Assembly (NCBI GenBank): GCA_000404785.1
Contig: ASNI01000003.1
Location: 10,652 to 74,651 of the forward strand
DNA length: 64,000 bases
From: Cloacimonetes bacterium SCGC AAA252-N17
Lineage (GTDB): Bacteria; Cloacimonadota; Cloacimonadia; JGIOTU-2
Reading direction: 5' to 3'
Every line of letters begins with the position of its first letter. Position 1 is the stretch's first letter. Shown here in pieces: positions 35,355 through 45,594 of this stretch. The notes beneath the pieces are model-generated. The model saw nothing but the letters and a program-made list of their open reading frames with translations. It searched no databases and was not told where the DNA came from. The position numbers were made by a program, and so were the translations under genes.

Positions 35355-36458
35355 TTATCCTTTTAAAATCTCTTCGAGACTAATGATGCAATAGGTTGTC
35401 ACAAGTACTTTATTATTTTCCCACCATCTGCCGTTCTCATTCTGCCACCAGCCCTCTTCATTTTGTATTTTGATAAGTTGGTTTGAGAGTTCAGCTCTCC
35501 AGTCATGTTGGATACCATCATCGCCGACAATAATATCAGTATCATAGGCAGTGAGCGCTTTTGCCATCATGAGATAATAATAAAAAAGTCCCTGATTGCC
35601 AAGTAACGGATTTGTTTCTACCACAAAATAATTGCTTATCCAGTTATACGCTGCCTGTACGCGCGGGTCTTCTTTATCAAGCTTTGCATAGATCATACTT
35701 TTCAAACCAGCATAGGTCATATTTCCGTAGGATGTTGAACCGCCGGCTTTACTTATACCGGGTTCGTACATAAATCCTCCATCGTTTTCAGAATATGATT
35801 CCGGATTATACTCTTCAAGATTCTGGCAACGCTGCAGAAAAATTATCGCTTTATCAAAAAAGAGCTTCTTTTCTTCAATATTGATAATTTCTTTCTTATT
35901 GATTTCAAGCTCATCTGTATAGACCGGTTCGCGCTCAAGCATCGCTTCCAAAGCCCAATGCAGGTTGGAAAGGTCAGGGCGCTCATCCCCACCATAGCCA
36001 ACTCCGCCATAATATAAACTGTCAACGGTGTAACCCTCTTGCTCGTCGATTTGCAGACCCAGCAGGTATTTCTCACCCCTATCGATGATCTCGTTATACT
36101 GGGAATCATTTGCTTCTTTGAGAGCCATCAAACAGATCGAAGTGTTATAATTGGGCATATCATCGCCATAAATAGCTCCGTTTGGTTTTGCGCAGCTTGC
36201 AATGAAACCAAGCCCTTTTGCAACGGGCTCGAACTGGTAGCTTATATTTGGATTGCTGTTGACAATTGCAATAACAGCGAGTGCAGTGATCGCAGGATAG
36301 TATTGCCAGCTTCCGTTATCTTCCTGCTGCTCAACAAGCCACTGCAAACCTAACTTAATAGAATGTTCCATCTCATGAGCTAATGAGAGATCAATTTCTG
36401 CATGGCTGAAAGAAACAACAATAAGTGTCATAATTATAATTAAAAAAAATCGTTTCAT
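35355..36458 (-). CDS. Exported alpha-alpha toroid (prenyltransferase-like repeat) protein
   Basis: 367 residues; signal peptide 1-20 (ending SFSHA). The mature part is built of toroid repeats with the recurring aromatic-Gly pattern, for example GLQWLVEQQEDNGSWQYYPA, GGFMYEPGISKAGG and EEGWWQNENGRWWENNKVLV. This resembles the 914-residue neighbour's middle domain but lacks PKD, CARDB and sorting domains. No cyclase DxDD motif is evident. It may be periplasmic; its ligand is unknown. Confidence 0.8.
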   Translation of the reverse strand: MKRFFLIIIMTLIVVSFSHAEIDLSLAHEMEHSIKLGLQWLVEQQEDNGSWQYYPAITALAVIAIVNSNPNISYQFEPVAKGLGFIASCAKPNGAIYGDDMPNYNTSICLMALKEANDSQYNEIIDRGEKYLLGLQIDEQEGYTVDSLYYGGVGYGGDERPDLSNLHWALEAMLEREPVYTDELEINKKEIINIEEKKLFFDKAIIFLQRCQNLEEYNPESYSENDGGFMYEPGISKAGGSTSYGNMTYAGLKSMIYAKLDKEDPRVQAAYNWISNYFVVETNPLLGNQGLFYYYLMMAKALTAYDTDIIVGDDGIQHDWRAELSNQLIKIQNEEGWWQNENGRWWENNKVLVTTYCIISLEEILKG

Positions 36459-36474
36459 GCATATCCTCCAATAA

Positions 36475-37137
36475 TTAATCTAATGCTTTTATCTTGATCG
36501 TTGCTTTTGTTCCTTTTTCAGGAACTATGTTTTTGTTTGCTTCATAAAATGTATCATCAGTAATGGTAGGAAGCGGACTGTGGATTATCGTAAAAGGATC
36601 ATGATATGTTCTCATAATATTTTGATCGAGACCTGCCATAAATTGTCCATTAACGATCTTTGAACCGAGGAATATCCAGTGAGTTTTCAGCATTTCACGT
36701 TTCTGGGGAATATTCCACACTAAACGCTCGACCCGCTCTTCATGTGTTACCCCAAGAGTATCTGCCCAGATCGCATATACAAGCAAAGAATCTCCTTCAG
36801 GCATTGTGTCATAATTGCCAAGTTCCATATTTTGTCCGCATTCCAGTCCGAGAAGCAATAGCGAAGTCTGGATATATGCAGGGAGAGCATCTGTTTTCAA
36901 TATAGTTTCATGCAATCTCCCTTGGGGACCAACGAGAATGGTTTCGATGAGTCCCCTATTCATATTGAATTCTGCTGGGAAAGTGATCTCTCTGTTGGCA
37001 ATATCAATTTTGATGTTATCTATTTTGTAGGTGTTTTCATCAATTTTCATAATTAGTGAATCAGGGGTTTGTGCACATAAAAATGAGGAGAAGAATATCA
37101 GTAACACGCCAACCATAAATACTTTATAAAATTTCAT
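36475..37137 (-). CDS. Exported YdjY-like domain protein
   Basis: 220 residues with a signal peptide (1-22, ending FLCAQ). IDIANREITFPAEFNMNRGL followed by IETILVGPQGRLHETIL and PAYIQTSLLLLGLECGQNME match the YdjY domain, a periplasmic family of unknown function. It lies 16 bases upstream of the toroid gene on the same strand, so the two are probably co-expressed. No lipobox is seen. Confidence 0.75.
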   Translation of the reverse strand: MKFYKVFMVGVLLIFFSSFLCAQTPDSLIMKIDENTYKIDNIKIDIANREITFPAEFNMNRGLIETILVGPQGRLHETILKTDALPAYIQTSLLLLGLECGQNMELGNYDTMPEGDSLLVYAIWADTLGVTHEERVERLVWNIPQKREMLKTHWIFLGSKIVNGQFMAGLDQNIMRTYHDPFTIIHSPLPTITDDTFYEANKNIVPEKGTKATIKIKALD

Positions 37138-37202
37138 ATAAACCTCTTATAATATTTCATATTATTTGCTGATAATAATGTCAAGATAACTGCACATTTA
37201 TT

Positions 37203-38774
37203 TTACCGAAGTACTGCAATTTTAATGACAGCTTTTTCGCCGGCTTTATTTTCCACGATTATAAAATATACACCGTTTGCAACAAAATCGTCGGATCCGT
37301 TCTTTCCGTTCCATGTTACTTCTTCGGAACTTATATTTTTATTCTCTAAAACCAGTTCACCTGATGTGTCGTAAATCTTCACTTGTGTTATTGGTGAATC
37401 ATCATGTGCAAAGTCCAAATGCGCAATGCCCAATCCCCCATTTATTTCCGGATTATATGGATTCGGATCAAAATAGGATTGTGTGATAGGAGTAGCGCTT
37501 TTTACAAGAGTTTGAATATATTTTGTTGTTGTGACAATATCATTTCCAATTGTGCAATAATTGATGAGCGTGTCTGGAGTTTGAATGCCGGAAAGCACTC
37601 TCACTTCTACCCAGACTTCCTCTTTTTCTCCACCTGCAGGCAGATTTCCGATATTCCACGTAATAGTATGCTCCTGCTGATTATAAACACCGTCAGAGCT
37701 CATATTATGCATTGATATATGCTGATCTGAAGGAAGCCAATCTGTTATAAGTACATTGTCTAATGGATAGTTAAGTAAATTTTTAAATGAGATAGTATAG
37801 CGCATCACACTGTTTGGAGCTATCCATGTGAAAACGCCATCATCTTTCTGCACATCAAAGGGATTGTAGCCAATATCTTGATCCGGTATGCACATTCCGG
37901 AAGGATAGACTATCTCTTCATCTTCAAGTACATAGAGCACCTCAAGAAGGTCATCGAGCACAAGAATTTTATTTATACCTGATGTTGTACTCAAAGAAGC
38001 AAATACATTTCCTGTGAACTTATCAACAGCTAATTTCATGACATAACTGTCTGCAGTGAGTGCATAAGATCGTAATGTTGAGGATTGGAGATCATATTGA
38101 AGTATCTTGGAACCATAGTTACGGTTCGCAACATAGAGATATCTCCCGTCATCGATGGCAATCGATGTAGGTTTTTGAGATACTTCCACGCTTCCTGAAT
38201 GAGACAGGTCATACGCAGAAAAATAATGAACATACTTTTGAGAACTGTCAGCCACATATAGCAGATCATTCTTCTCATCAATTGCAAGATCCTGACCGCT
38301 CACGATATTTTCGAGTTCAGTATAATAAGGAGCAAAAGCATTTGCATAAGCAAAGGTCGTATCCTGATAATGCCAGATATAGTTATAAAGTTTGTTGGTA
38401 TTCCTTTCTAACGCATAAAGAGTATTCGTTTCATTATAATATTTGATACTTGCAGGATTAGATATTTCTCCTAATTGAGCACCCCCCCAGCTTGTAAGCA
38501 TGGATGCATTTACCATTTCGATTATATTACTATTTTTGAAAGATATAAATAGAAGCTCGTTTTCCGGCTCTACGCAAATATCATACGCACCGGTTCCATG
38601 ACTGGGAATGTTCAGTATCTCCTGTTTTTGTATGCCCTCATGCTGAAGATCATAAGAGAGAATGACCGTTGTCGGCGCTCCGTACATATTACCGATGGCA
38701 AACATCGATTTTGCTGAGACATTACAAGTGAGACTAAAAAAACTAATGATAAAAATCAGAAATATTCTTTTCAT
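37203..38774 (-). CDS. Secreted beta-propeller / DUF11-like protein with C-terminal sorting domain
   Basis: 523 residues. Signal peptide 1-21. Residues about 25-300 are propeller-like blades (DLAIDEKNDLLYVADSSQKY, SIAIDDGRYLYVANRNYGS). Residues about 310-420 form a DUF11-type domain (YTISFKNLLNYPLDNVLITD). The C-terminus (VKIYDTSGELVLENKN, WNGKNGSDDFVANGVYFIIV) is a FlgD-like domain nearly identical to that of the 914-residue protein, so both likely use the same export and anchoring route. Confidence 0.82.
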   Translation of the reverse strand: MKRIFLIFIISFFSLTCNVSAKSMFAIGNMYGAPTTVILSYDLQHEGIQKQEILNIPSHGTGAYDICVEPENELLFISFKNSNIIEMVNASMLTSWGGAQLGEISNPASIKYYNETNTLYALERNTNKLYNYIWHYQDTTFAYANAFAPYYTELENIVSGQDLAIDEKNDLLYVADSSQKYVHYFSAYDLSHSGSVEVSQKPTSIAIDDGRYLYVANRNYGSKILQYDLQSSTLRSYALTADSYVMKLAVDKFTGNVFASLSTTSGINKILVLDDLLEVLYVLEDEEIVYPSGMCIPDQDIGYNPFDVQKDDGVFTWIAPNSVMRYTISFKNLLNYPLDNVLITDWLPSDQHISMHNMSSDGVYNQQEHTITWNIGNLPAGGEKEEVWVEVRVLSGIQTPDTLINYCTIGNDIVTTTKYIQTLVKSATPITQSYFDPNPYNPEINGGLGIAHLDFAHDDSPITQVKIYDTSGELVLENKNISSEEVTWNGKNGSDDFVANGVYFIIVENKAGEKAVIKIAVLR

Positions 38775-38794
38775 GTTTTTCTCCTGACAAAAAT

Positions 38795-39916
38795 TTAATT
38801 CATCTTATCGTATTTATTTTTGAACTGCTTAATGCTTGTATATATCGCTTTTGCAGCTCTTTCCTGAAAATTCTTGGAAAGCAGTTTTTTTTCTTCATAT
38901 TTATTTGACAGATAGGCAACTTCAACCAGTACAGCAGGCATGAACGCACCGCGAAGTACATAGAAATTTGCCTGCCGCACGCCATTATTTTTTGTGGAGA
39001 GTGTATTGACAAGCTGCTTCTGGCACATTTCTGAAAGTTCGCTGCTCTCATTCAGATATTCAGTTTGGCGCATATCATAGAGAATAAAATCAAGATCAGT
39101 GTAACGGGATATACTCTCCTGATCCTCAAACTTGATAACTTCATTTTCCATTGCCTCAACAGCTCGCGCTTCATGTGTTTGTGCAGTGGAAAGATAATAT
39201 ACTTCGGAGCCGTTTGCCTTAGTGTTATACGCTGCGTTGCAGTGAATGCTCACAAAAATATCTGCCTGATTTTTATTGGCAAAATCTGTTCTGTCGCCCA
39301 AAGATACAAACCTGTCATCATGCCGTGTAAGAAGTACTTTCACATCGAGATTTTTCTCGAGGTGAGCTTTCACTTTTTTCGCTATATTAAGCACAATATC
39401 CTTTTCTTTCAATCCGATGATCCGTCCCACCGCACCAGGATCCTTTCCCCCATGACCGGGATCGAGCACAATTGTCTTTATAAGATATTTCTGCATAGAG
39501 GAAAAATTTATGATGATCGAACCGTCATCCAGTGTGACTTCATCAGGGAAAAATTTATCAGCACAGAGGTTAAGAAAATAGTCCGGAACATAAAAGAATC
39601 CGTTGATGACCTGAATATCATCGTGAAGATTGTAGCTATGTTTGCCAAAACGTACCCAATTATTGAAAAAAGAGAAATCGCACTTTTTCTCAAATGTAAT
39701 AAGACCAATGGTTTGTGATTTCTGATCTGTTTTAATAGAACCATCAAAGATACGTTCAAGATCATAAAGGTTCAGAAAATTCCTACCCTCGATCTCCATA
39801 ACTGGCAGATGGTCATTGCGCGTGGAATTCAGGTAAGACACAGTATATTCTTTCGCCCAAAGCTGAGAGCCAAAGAACAGCATCAAAATTATTATTAAAT
39901 ATCTCTTAATTATCAT
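38795..39916 (-). CDS. N-acetylmuramoyl-L-alanine amidase
   Basis: 373 residues: signal peptide 1-21, an N-terminal copper-amine-oxidase-like domain (about 25-165) and an amidase_3 domain (about 170-365). Zn ligands are visible in VLDPGHGGKDPGA (His), IGLKEKDIVLNI (Glu) and VSIHCNAAYN (His); the catalytic Glu is in LVEVAYLSN. It cleaves the bond between MurNAc and the stem peptide in the periplasm. It is transcribed away from polA. Confidence 0.93.
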   Translation of the reverse strand: MIIKRYLIIILMLFFGSQLWAKEYTVSYLNSTRNDHLPVMEIEGRNFLNLYDLERIFDGSIKTDQKSQTIGLITFEKKCDFSFFNNWVRFGKHSYNLHDDIQVINGFFYVPDYFLNLCADKFFPDEVTLDDGSIIINFSSMQKYLIKTIVLDPGHGGKDPGAVGRIIGLKEKDIVLNIAKKVKAHLEKNLDVKVLLTRHDDRFVSLGDRTDFANKNQADIFVSIHCNAAYNTKANGSEVYYLSTAQTHEARAVEAMENEVIKFEDQESISRYTDLDFILYDMRQTEYLNESSELSEMCQKQLVNTLSTKNNGVRQANFYVLRGAFMPAVLVEVAYLSNKYEEKKLLSKNFQERAAKAIYTSIKQFKNKYDKMN

Positions 39917-40002
39917 AATTATATTGATTGATATATTTTCAGTTGAGTAATTTTTGTCAATTTATTATTGACACTTCGGAGAAGCACTCAGGAAATGTTC
40001 GT

Positions 40003-42693
40003 ATGAAAAAACCAATTTATGTCATCGATGGAACAGCCATAATATATCGTTCTTATTTTGCTTTCAAGAATCGTCCACTTATCAATTCAAAGGGCGAGAA
40101 CACCAGTGCGATCTTCGGTTTTTTGCGAACGATCATATCCTTACTTGAGCGTTTTGAACCTGAATATTTTGTGATAACTTTTGATGAACGAGAGCCAACA
40201 TTCCGCCATAAAACCTACAAAGAATACAAAGCAACGCGGGATAAAATGCCTGAAGACCTGGTCGAACAGCTTGAGCCGATCCTTGAGATAGTTAAGCTAT
40301 CGAACATTGCAAAACTATCCAAAGCTGGCTACGAGGCAGATGATATAATTGCCACACTGGCAGAGCGTTATGAAAATGAGCACGATATTGTAATTGTGTC
40401 TACAGATAAAGATCTGTATCAGCTTGTTGACAACCATGTTAAATTATATGATCATTCAAAAGACAGATTCATCGGCATTGAAGAGGTTGAGGAAAAATTT
40501 GATGTTCCACCCGGAAAAATTGTCGATCTTTTAGCTCTTGCCGGGGATTCATCCGACAATGTACCAGGCATTCCAAAGATAGGACCAATAACAGCAGCAA
40601 AGCTCATTAAGGAATATGGTGATCTGGAAGAAATTATCAGCCATGCTGATGAGATAACTTCTGAGAAAATAAAGAACAATATTACTGAGTATGCAGATCA
40701 AGGACGGCTTTCTAAGAAGCTGGTAACGCTTGATATGAACGTTCCTATCAATCTCGAAATAGATTCAATGAAAGTGCCGGATATTTTTACTGACGCATTA
40801 AAAGAATTTTGCATCCGCTACGAAATGTTTGCCTTCATGAAGCATTTTGATAGTGAGATCGAGCAGACCAAAAAGAAAAAATTTTCCGCCAGCTGGCGGA
40901 TAGTTGATAATGAGAGATCATTCTCAGCACTTTTGTCTTTGCTGAAAAAGAACGAATATATTGCAGTTGATCTCGAAACGGATTCCTGCAGCCCGATCGA
41001 TGGTCGTATTGTAGGCATTTCCTTTTGCGTAAATGATGAAAAATCCTACTACATACCAGTCGGACATATCTTTGGAAAACAACTCGATAAAAGCAGAGTG
41101 CTAACTGACCTTAAAGCGATTTTAGCGGATCACTCAAAAAAATTTATCGGGCATAATATCAAGTTTGATTATATGGTTTTTCAAAATGAAGGCATTGAAA
41201 TTCATAATCTTTATTTTGATACTATGATCGCATCTTATGTGCTTGCTCCTGAAGAACACCGTCACAACCTGAATGAAGTCAGCATGAAATATCTTCAACA
41301 CAAAATGGTACCCATCACAGACATAATCGGCAAAGGGAAAAATCAAATCCAGTTTGGAGAGGCTGAGATCGAAACTGCGGCAGAGTACGCTGCAGAAGAT
41401 GCATGCATTACCTTTCTTCTTTGGGAAAAACTCAAAACCCAGATAGATAAAGTCGAGCTTTCAAAACTTTTTTATGATATTGAAATGCCTTTAGTGAAAG
41501 CACTTGCACAAATGGAAAGAAACGGCATTTATATCGATATAGATATCTTCAAGAGGATCTCAAAAGAGCTGTATCAGAAGCTCGAAGAGTTGCAGGATAC
41601 AATCTATTATAAAACCGGTGAAAACTTCAATATTGATTCACCATCACAGCTTTCAGAAATACTCTTTGATAAGATGGGAATGCCTATCATCAAAAGGACT
41701 AAAACCGGCTATTCGACTGATATTGAGGTGCTTACAAAATTGAGCAGAACCTTTGAGCTTGCTCGGGATATCATTGATTACAGGCAGTTAAAAAAATTGC
41801 AATCAACCTATATTAATGCCTTCCCAAAACTAATCAATCGCAGAACTAATCGCATACATTCTTCTTTTAATCAGACTGTTACAGCAACAGGGCGGCTTTC
41901 AAGTTCCAATCCAAACCTGCAGAATATACCGATCAGAACTGAGATTGGCAGAGAGATGAGAAAGGGTTTCATTCCGGGGAAAAGCAACCATCTTATCCTC
42001 TCTGCCGACTACTCACAGATCGAACTCCGCATTGTTGCATTGCTCTCAAAGGACCAAAAAATGATCGAGAACTTCAATAAAGGTGAAGATATACATTCAC
42101 AAACTGCTGCTACGATTTTTGGAATCGATGAAAAAGAAATTAATCCCGATCAGAGGAGACAAGCAAAAGTCATAAACTTCGGTATTATTTACGGAATGGG
42201 TGCATTCTCATTATCAGAAGATCTTGGCATTTCCCGGGCAGAAGCACAGAAATTTATCGATAACTATTTTTCCTTTTACAAAGATGTTTACAACTATCTT
42301 GGATCAACAAAAAAATTCGCTCATGATAAAGGATATGTTAAGACCATTTTTAATAGACGGAGATACCTTCCGGGCATCAATAGCAGGAACAGAAATGTGC
42401 AGGCAAATGAAGAACGTATGGCAATAAACATGCCAATTCAAGGTACTGCAGCAGATATGATAAAAATCGCAATGAATGCACTTTACGGTAAGATATTTAA
42501 TAAAATAGATGAGATAATGATGATTATCCAGGTTCATGATGAACTGGTCTTTGAGATTAGAAAGGATAAAATAGATTTTTATCAAAAATTAATAAAACAA
42601 GAAATGGAAAATGTGCTACCGAAAGAGTATGCCGGCATCGTTCCTATAAAGGTTGATATCGGTTATGGTAAAAGCTGGTATGACGCACATTGA
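40003..42693 (+). CDS. polA: DNA polymerase I
   Basis: 896 residues from ATG 40003, preceded by CAGGAAATGTTCGT; upstream in-frame ATG 39928 would add 25 atypical residues. The 5'-3' exonuclease domain spans about 1-290 (GDSSDNVPGIPKIGP), the 3'-5' exonuclease about 315-500 with intact motifs (VDLETDS, HNIKFDYMV, YAAEDACITF), and the polymerase about 520-896 (motif A ILSADYSQIELRIVALLS, motif B RRQAKVINFGIIYGMG, motif C MIIQVHDELVFEI). Proofreading residues appear kept. A TCCGCC/GGCGGA palindrome sits between the exonuclease domains, encoding SASWR near residue 296. Confidence 0.97.
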   Translation: MKKPIYVIDGTAIIYRSYFAFKNRPLINSKGENTSAIFGFLRTIISLLERFEPEYFVITFDEREPTFRHKTYKEYKATRDKMPEDLVEQLEPILEIVKLSNIAKLSKAGYEADDIIATLAERYENEHDIVIVSTDKDLYQLVDNHVKLYDHSKDRFIGIEEVEEKFDVPPGKIVDLLALAGDSSDNVPGIPKIGPITAAKLIKEYGDLEEIISHADEITSEKIKNNITEYADQGRLSKKLVTLDMNVPINLEIDSMKVPDIFTDALKEFCIRYEMFAFMKHFDSEIEQTKKKKFSASWRIVDNERSFSALLSLLKKNEYIAVDLETDSCSPIDGRIVGISFCVNDEKSYYIPVGHIFGKQLDKSRVLTDLKAILADHSKKFIGHNIKFDYMVFQNEGIEIHNLYFDTMIASYVLAPEEHRHNLNEVSMKYLQHKMVPITDIIGKGKNQIQFGEAEIETAAEYAAEDACITFLLWEKLKTQIDKVELSKLFYDIEMPLVKALAQMERNGIYIDIDIFKRISKELYQKLEELQDTIYYKTGENFNIDSPSQLSEILFDKMGMPIIKRTKTGYSTDIEVLTKLSRTFELARDIIDYRQLKKLQSTYINAFPKLINRRTNRIHSSFNQTVTATGRLSSSNPNLQNIPIRTEIGREMRKGFIPGKSNHLILSADYSQIELRIVALLSKDQKMIENFNKGEDIHSQTAATIFGIDEKEINPDQRRQAKVINFGIIYGMGAFSLSEDLGISRAEAQKFIDNYFSFYKDVYNYLGSTKKFAHDKGYVKTIFNRRRYLPGINSRNRNVQANEERMAINMPIQGTAADMIKIAMNALYGKIFNKIDEIMMIIQVHDELVFEIRKDKIDFYQKLIKQEMENVLPKEYAGIVPIKVDIGYGKSWYDAH
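40885..40900. repeat. TCCGCCAGCTGGCGGA palindrome inside polA
   Basis: A perfect 16-base palindrome in the inter-domain linker of PolA (encodes Ser-Ala-Ser-Trp-Arg). Identical bases occur at 57086 and a near copy at 51801. GC-rich in an AT-rich gene. Confidence 0.8.
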
Positions 42694-42703
42694 TAAGGAT
42701 AAA

Positions 42704-43972
42704 ATGAATATAAAATTAAAATATGGAAAAGAATACAAAAAGTGTGTAATTCCTGAAAATAATATGTTAGGAATTCTTGGAATGGAACATATCGATGCAC
42801 ATACAGAGCCCAAAAAGCTCATTCGGGGAAAACTGGAATCCCCTATTGGAAGTCCTTCTTTACAGAAGATGCTTAAAAAGAAAAATCCTAAAAATATCGT
42901 CATTATTGTAAGCGATATTACTCGTCCCGGTCCATTCGCACTTATGCTGGAAACACTTCTCAAGGAACTGCTTTCTTATGATTTTCCACATGAAAGAATT
43001 AATTGTGTAATTGCAAACGGCACACACAGAAAAATGACTGAATCCGAGATGAGATATCATTACGGAGATTGGGCTGTTGATAATTTCCCTATAGAAAATC
43101 ATGACTGCAGAGCTGGTGATCTAGTAAATCTTGGTATGATGGTTTCCGGCAATGAGCTACTCGTAAATAAGAAGGTTGCTGATGCTGATTTTCTCATCAC
43201 TCTCGGTGTGATCAATCCGCATTATTTTGCCGGATTTAGCGGTGGAAGAAAATCAATTCTTCCGGGTATTTGCGGGTACGAGACCATTCGTCATAATCAC
43301 TCAAATATCGTTCATGATTATACAAAGCTCGGTAACATTGAAGACAGCAATAAGATTCATCTTGAAATGGCTGAAGCCGCTGCAATAGTCGGTGTGGACT
43401 TCACTTTGCAAGCTGTTCTCAATCATAAGAAGGAGCTCGTTCAATGCTTCGCCGGAGCGCTCGATGATGCATTTCTTGAGGGAGTGAACTTCTTTATAGA
43501 ACATAATTCTGTAAAATATTCACAAAAAGCAGATGCGCTTATTGTATCTGTTGGCGGCTATCCGAAGGATATAAATTTTTATCAATCCCAGAAAGCATTG
43601 AACAATACATTTGAACTGGTAAAAGAAGGAGGTACTGTCATTCTTCTAACTGAATGTCAGGAGAATATTGGGCAGAATGAAATGGAAAAACAGCTACGCA
43701 ATGCACATTCTATCGATGAACTCCTTCGGATGGATAAAAAAAATATTCAGATCGGCGGACATCGTGCATTCGCTACAGGCAGATTGCTGAAGGAAGCTGA
43801 TATTCTTGTTGTGAGTTCTATGGACCCCAAACTTGTCAAAGCAGTGCATTTTACTCCCATAAATTCTGTCGAAGATGGACTCGAATTCATAAAAGAAAAA
43901 GAAGGCGAAGATTTCTCTTGCTACATTATTCCAAATGGTGCAATGTTCTTTCCGCACAGCTCACAAACTTAA
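42704..43972 (+). CDS. LarA/DUF2088-like nickel-dependent racemase homologue
   Basis: 422 residues from ATG 42704, with AAGGAT four bases upstream; an earlier in-frame ATG at 42680 lies inside polA. IVSDITRPGPFALMLETLL, VIANGTHRKMTESEMRYHYG and YFAGFSGGRKSILPGICGYE match the lactate racemase LarA family, where His and Lys residues of these motifs hold the nickel-pincer cofactor. The maturation genes larB, larC and larE are not in the window, so it may act on another 2-hydroxy acid. Followed closely by a DUF362 ferredoxin gene. Confidence 0.85.
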   Translation: MNIKLKYGKEYKKCVIPENNMLGILGMEHIDAHTEPKKLIRGKLESPIGSPSLQKMLKKKNPKNIVIIVSDITRPGPFALMLETLLKELLSYDFPHERINCVIANGTHRKMTESEMRYHYGDWAVDNFPIENHDCRAGDLVNLGMMVSGNELLVNKKVADADFLITLGVINPHYFAGFSGGRKSILPGICGYETIRHNHSNIVHDYTKLGNIEDSNKIHLEMAEAAAIVGVDFTLQAVLNHKKELVQCFAGALDDAFLEGVNFFIEHNSVKYSQKADALIVSVGGYPKDINFYQSQKALNNTFELVKEGGTVILLTECQENIGQNEMEKQLRNAHSIDELLRMDKKNIQIGGHRAFATGRLLKEADILVVSSMDPKLVKAVHFTPINSVEDGLEFIKEKEGEDFSCYIIPNGAMFFPHSSQT

Positions 43973-43980
43973 AGGAACCT

Positions 43981-45133
43981 ATGTACAAAGTTATTGCTAA
44001 GAAATGTTTAACTTATGACATTCCAAGGATCAAATATGTTATAGATTCGATTTTCACTGAAACCGATTTCTATCCCACGCTAAACTCCCTCTCATCAGTG
44101 CTTCTGAAGCCCAATCTTCTGGGCGCATACCCTCCCGATAGAGCGATCACGACGCACCCTAATCTTGTGGCTGCAGTTATTGAAATACTCAAAGATCACA
44201 AAATTGCGATCTCACTTATGGATAACCCGGGCGGAACTGTGAGCGCTATGAAAGCATATCAACTAACCGGAATGGAAAGTCTTGCAAAGCTCTATGGAGT
44301 TACCCTTATAAATCCGATCATGAACGGAATTTACACATATAATAAGAATGCAAAATACACTGTGAACAAAGCATTCATTGATGCAGAAGCAATCATTAAT
44401 CTGGCAAAATTGAAAACCCACATGTACACCTTATACACAGGTGCGATTAAGAATTTTTATGGTATCATTCCGGGGCTTGCAAAATCAAATCTGCACCGAC
44501 TTGCACCGAATCCAAAAAAAATTTGCAGAATTCGTGGTTGATATTTATGAGATCATAAAAGACAAAGTTGCATTCAACCTGATCGATGGCATTATTGGAA
44601 TGGACGGAGACGGTCCTTCAACCGGTAATGTTAAGAAATTCGAGCTTATACTGGGCAGCAAAAATGCCATTGCACTCGATTACTTTGCGAGCAAATTCAT
44701 GGGCTTTGAGCCGGAAAAAATACCCATTACACGCATTGCTGCCGAACGTGAAGGATTGGATTTCAATAATTTTCAATTATCTGGAGATGTGGATGAGAAT
44801 TTTGTACTTCCAAATTGCAACATTCAAGCCAGTAAAAGAAAAAACAGAATTATTAGCTTGCTTTCAGTACCCTTGAAAGGTTTCATTAAACGCTTCTTCT
44901 GGACTATCCCCTATTTTGATCCAAAAAAGTGTGTACAATGCAAAGCATGTGTAAAATTCTGCCCCGGAAAAGCCCTTACTCTCGAAGATAATGAGCTCGT
45001 ACCGCAATTGGATACACAAAAATGTATACTCTGCATGTGCTGCATTGAGATATGCCCTGAAAATGCAGTCTCATTGAAAAAAAGTTTTCTTGGCAAAATG
45101 CTCATTCACGAACATGATGCATCAATATCATAA
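43981..45133 (+). pseudogene. DUF362 ferredoxin-domain protein, +1 frameshifted
   Basis: ATG 43981 follows AAAGGAACCT. The first frame (YPPDRAITTHPNLVAAVIEI, NLAKLKTHMYTLYTGAIKNF, LHRLAPNPKK) stops at 44541. The second, one base later, continues FAEFVVDIYEIIKDKVAFNL...DGDGPSTGN and ends in a 2x4Fe-4S domain (CVQCKACVKFCP, CILCMCCIEICP). Joined they make a typical DUF362-ferredoxin of about 383 residues. The junction is a run of eight A at 44513-44521. One A too many would explain it. Sequencing error, real inactivation or slippage cannot be separated. Confidence 0.85.
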
Positions 45134-45469
45134 ACTAAATTATAAACTAACAAACATTTTATTCATAGTATATAAGCTGGCTTACTAAGATTCGGAATGT
45201 TGTATCGTTTAAGTTGTACCCTATTAAACCATCTGTTCTACTACATTCTATGATTACAATGTATAGAAAATTTGTGAATAACAATCAAATGTGTAAGTTT
45301 AAATAGAGCTTAATTATGTAACATACTATTGGTGTCATATAACCATTCTTTATCTAACTTATTGTTACAAAAATAGTAAATGAAGATAAGTTTGAAAAAA
45401 TATTGGAACCATATCTTACATCTATAATGTTTGATACGTTGTTTTTCTAATTCAATTTACATTTTTTTA

Positions 45470-45520
45470 TTGACACAATATTCTTATAAGAATTTTGTTG
45501 ACACCTATTAAGTGTCACAG
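45470..45520 (+). promoter_or_regulatory. Paired dyads upstream of TrmB-like gene (candidate promoter/operator)
   Basis: Within a 460-base intergenic gap (45134-45594), otherwise AT-rich and featureless, lie TTGACA at 45470, a perfect 12-base palindrome TTCTTATAAGAA at 45481-45492, a second TTGACA at 45498 and TGACAC-N7-GTGTCA at 45499-45517. The dyads lie about 80-115 bases before the start of a regulator gene, a normal place for autoregulation. Binding is inferred. Confidence 0.45.
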
Positions 45521-45594
45521 TTTTTTAGTAATTGAATTTAGTATGAAAAAATATGCTATAGAATTTTGTCCAAAGATCAAGGAAAAAGAGTAAA

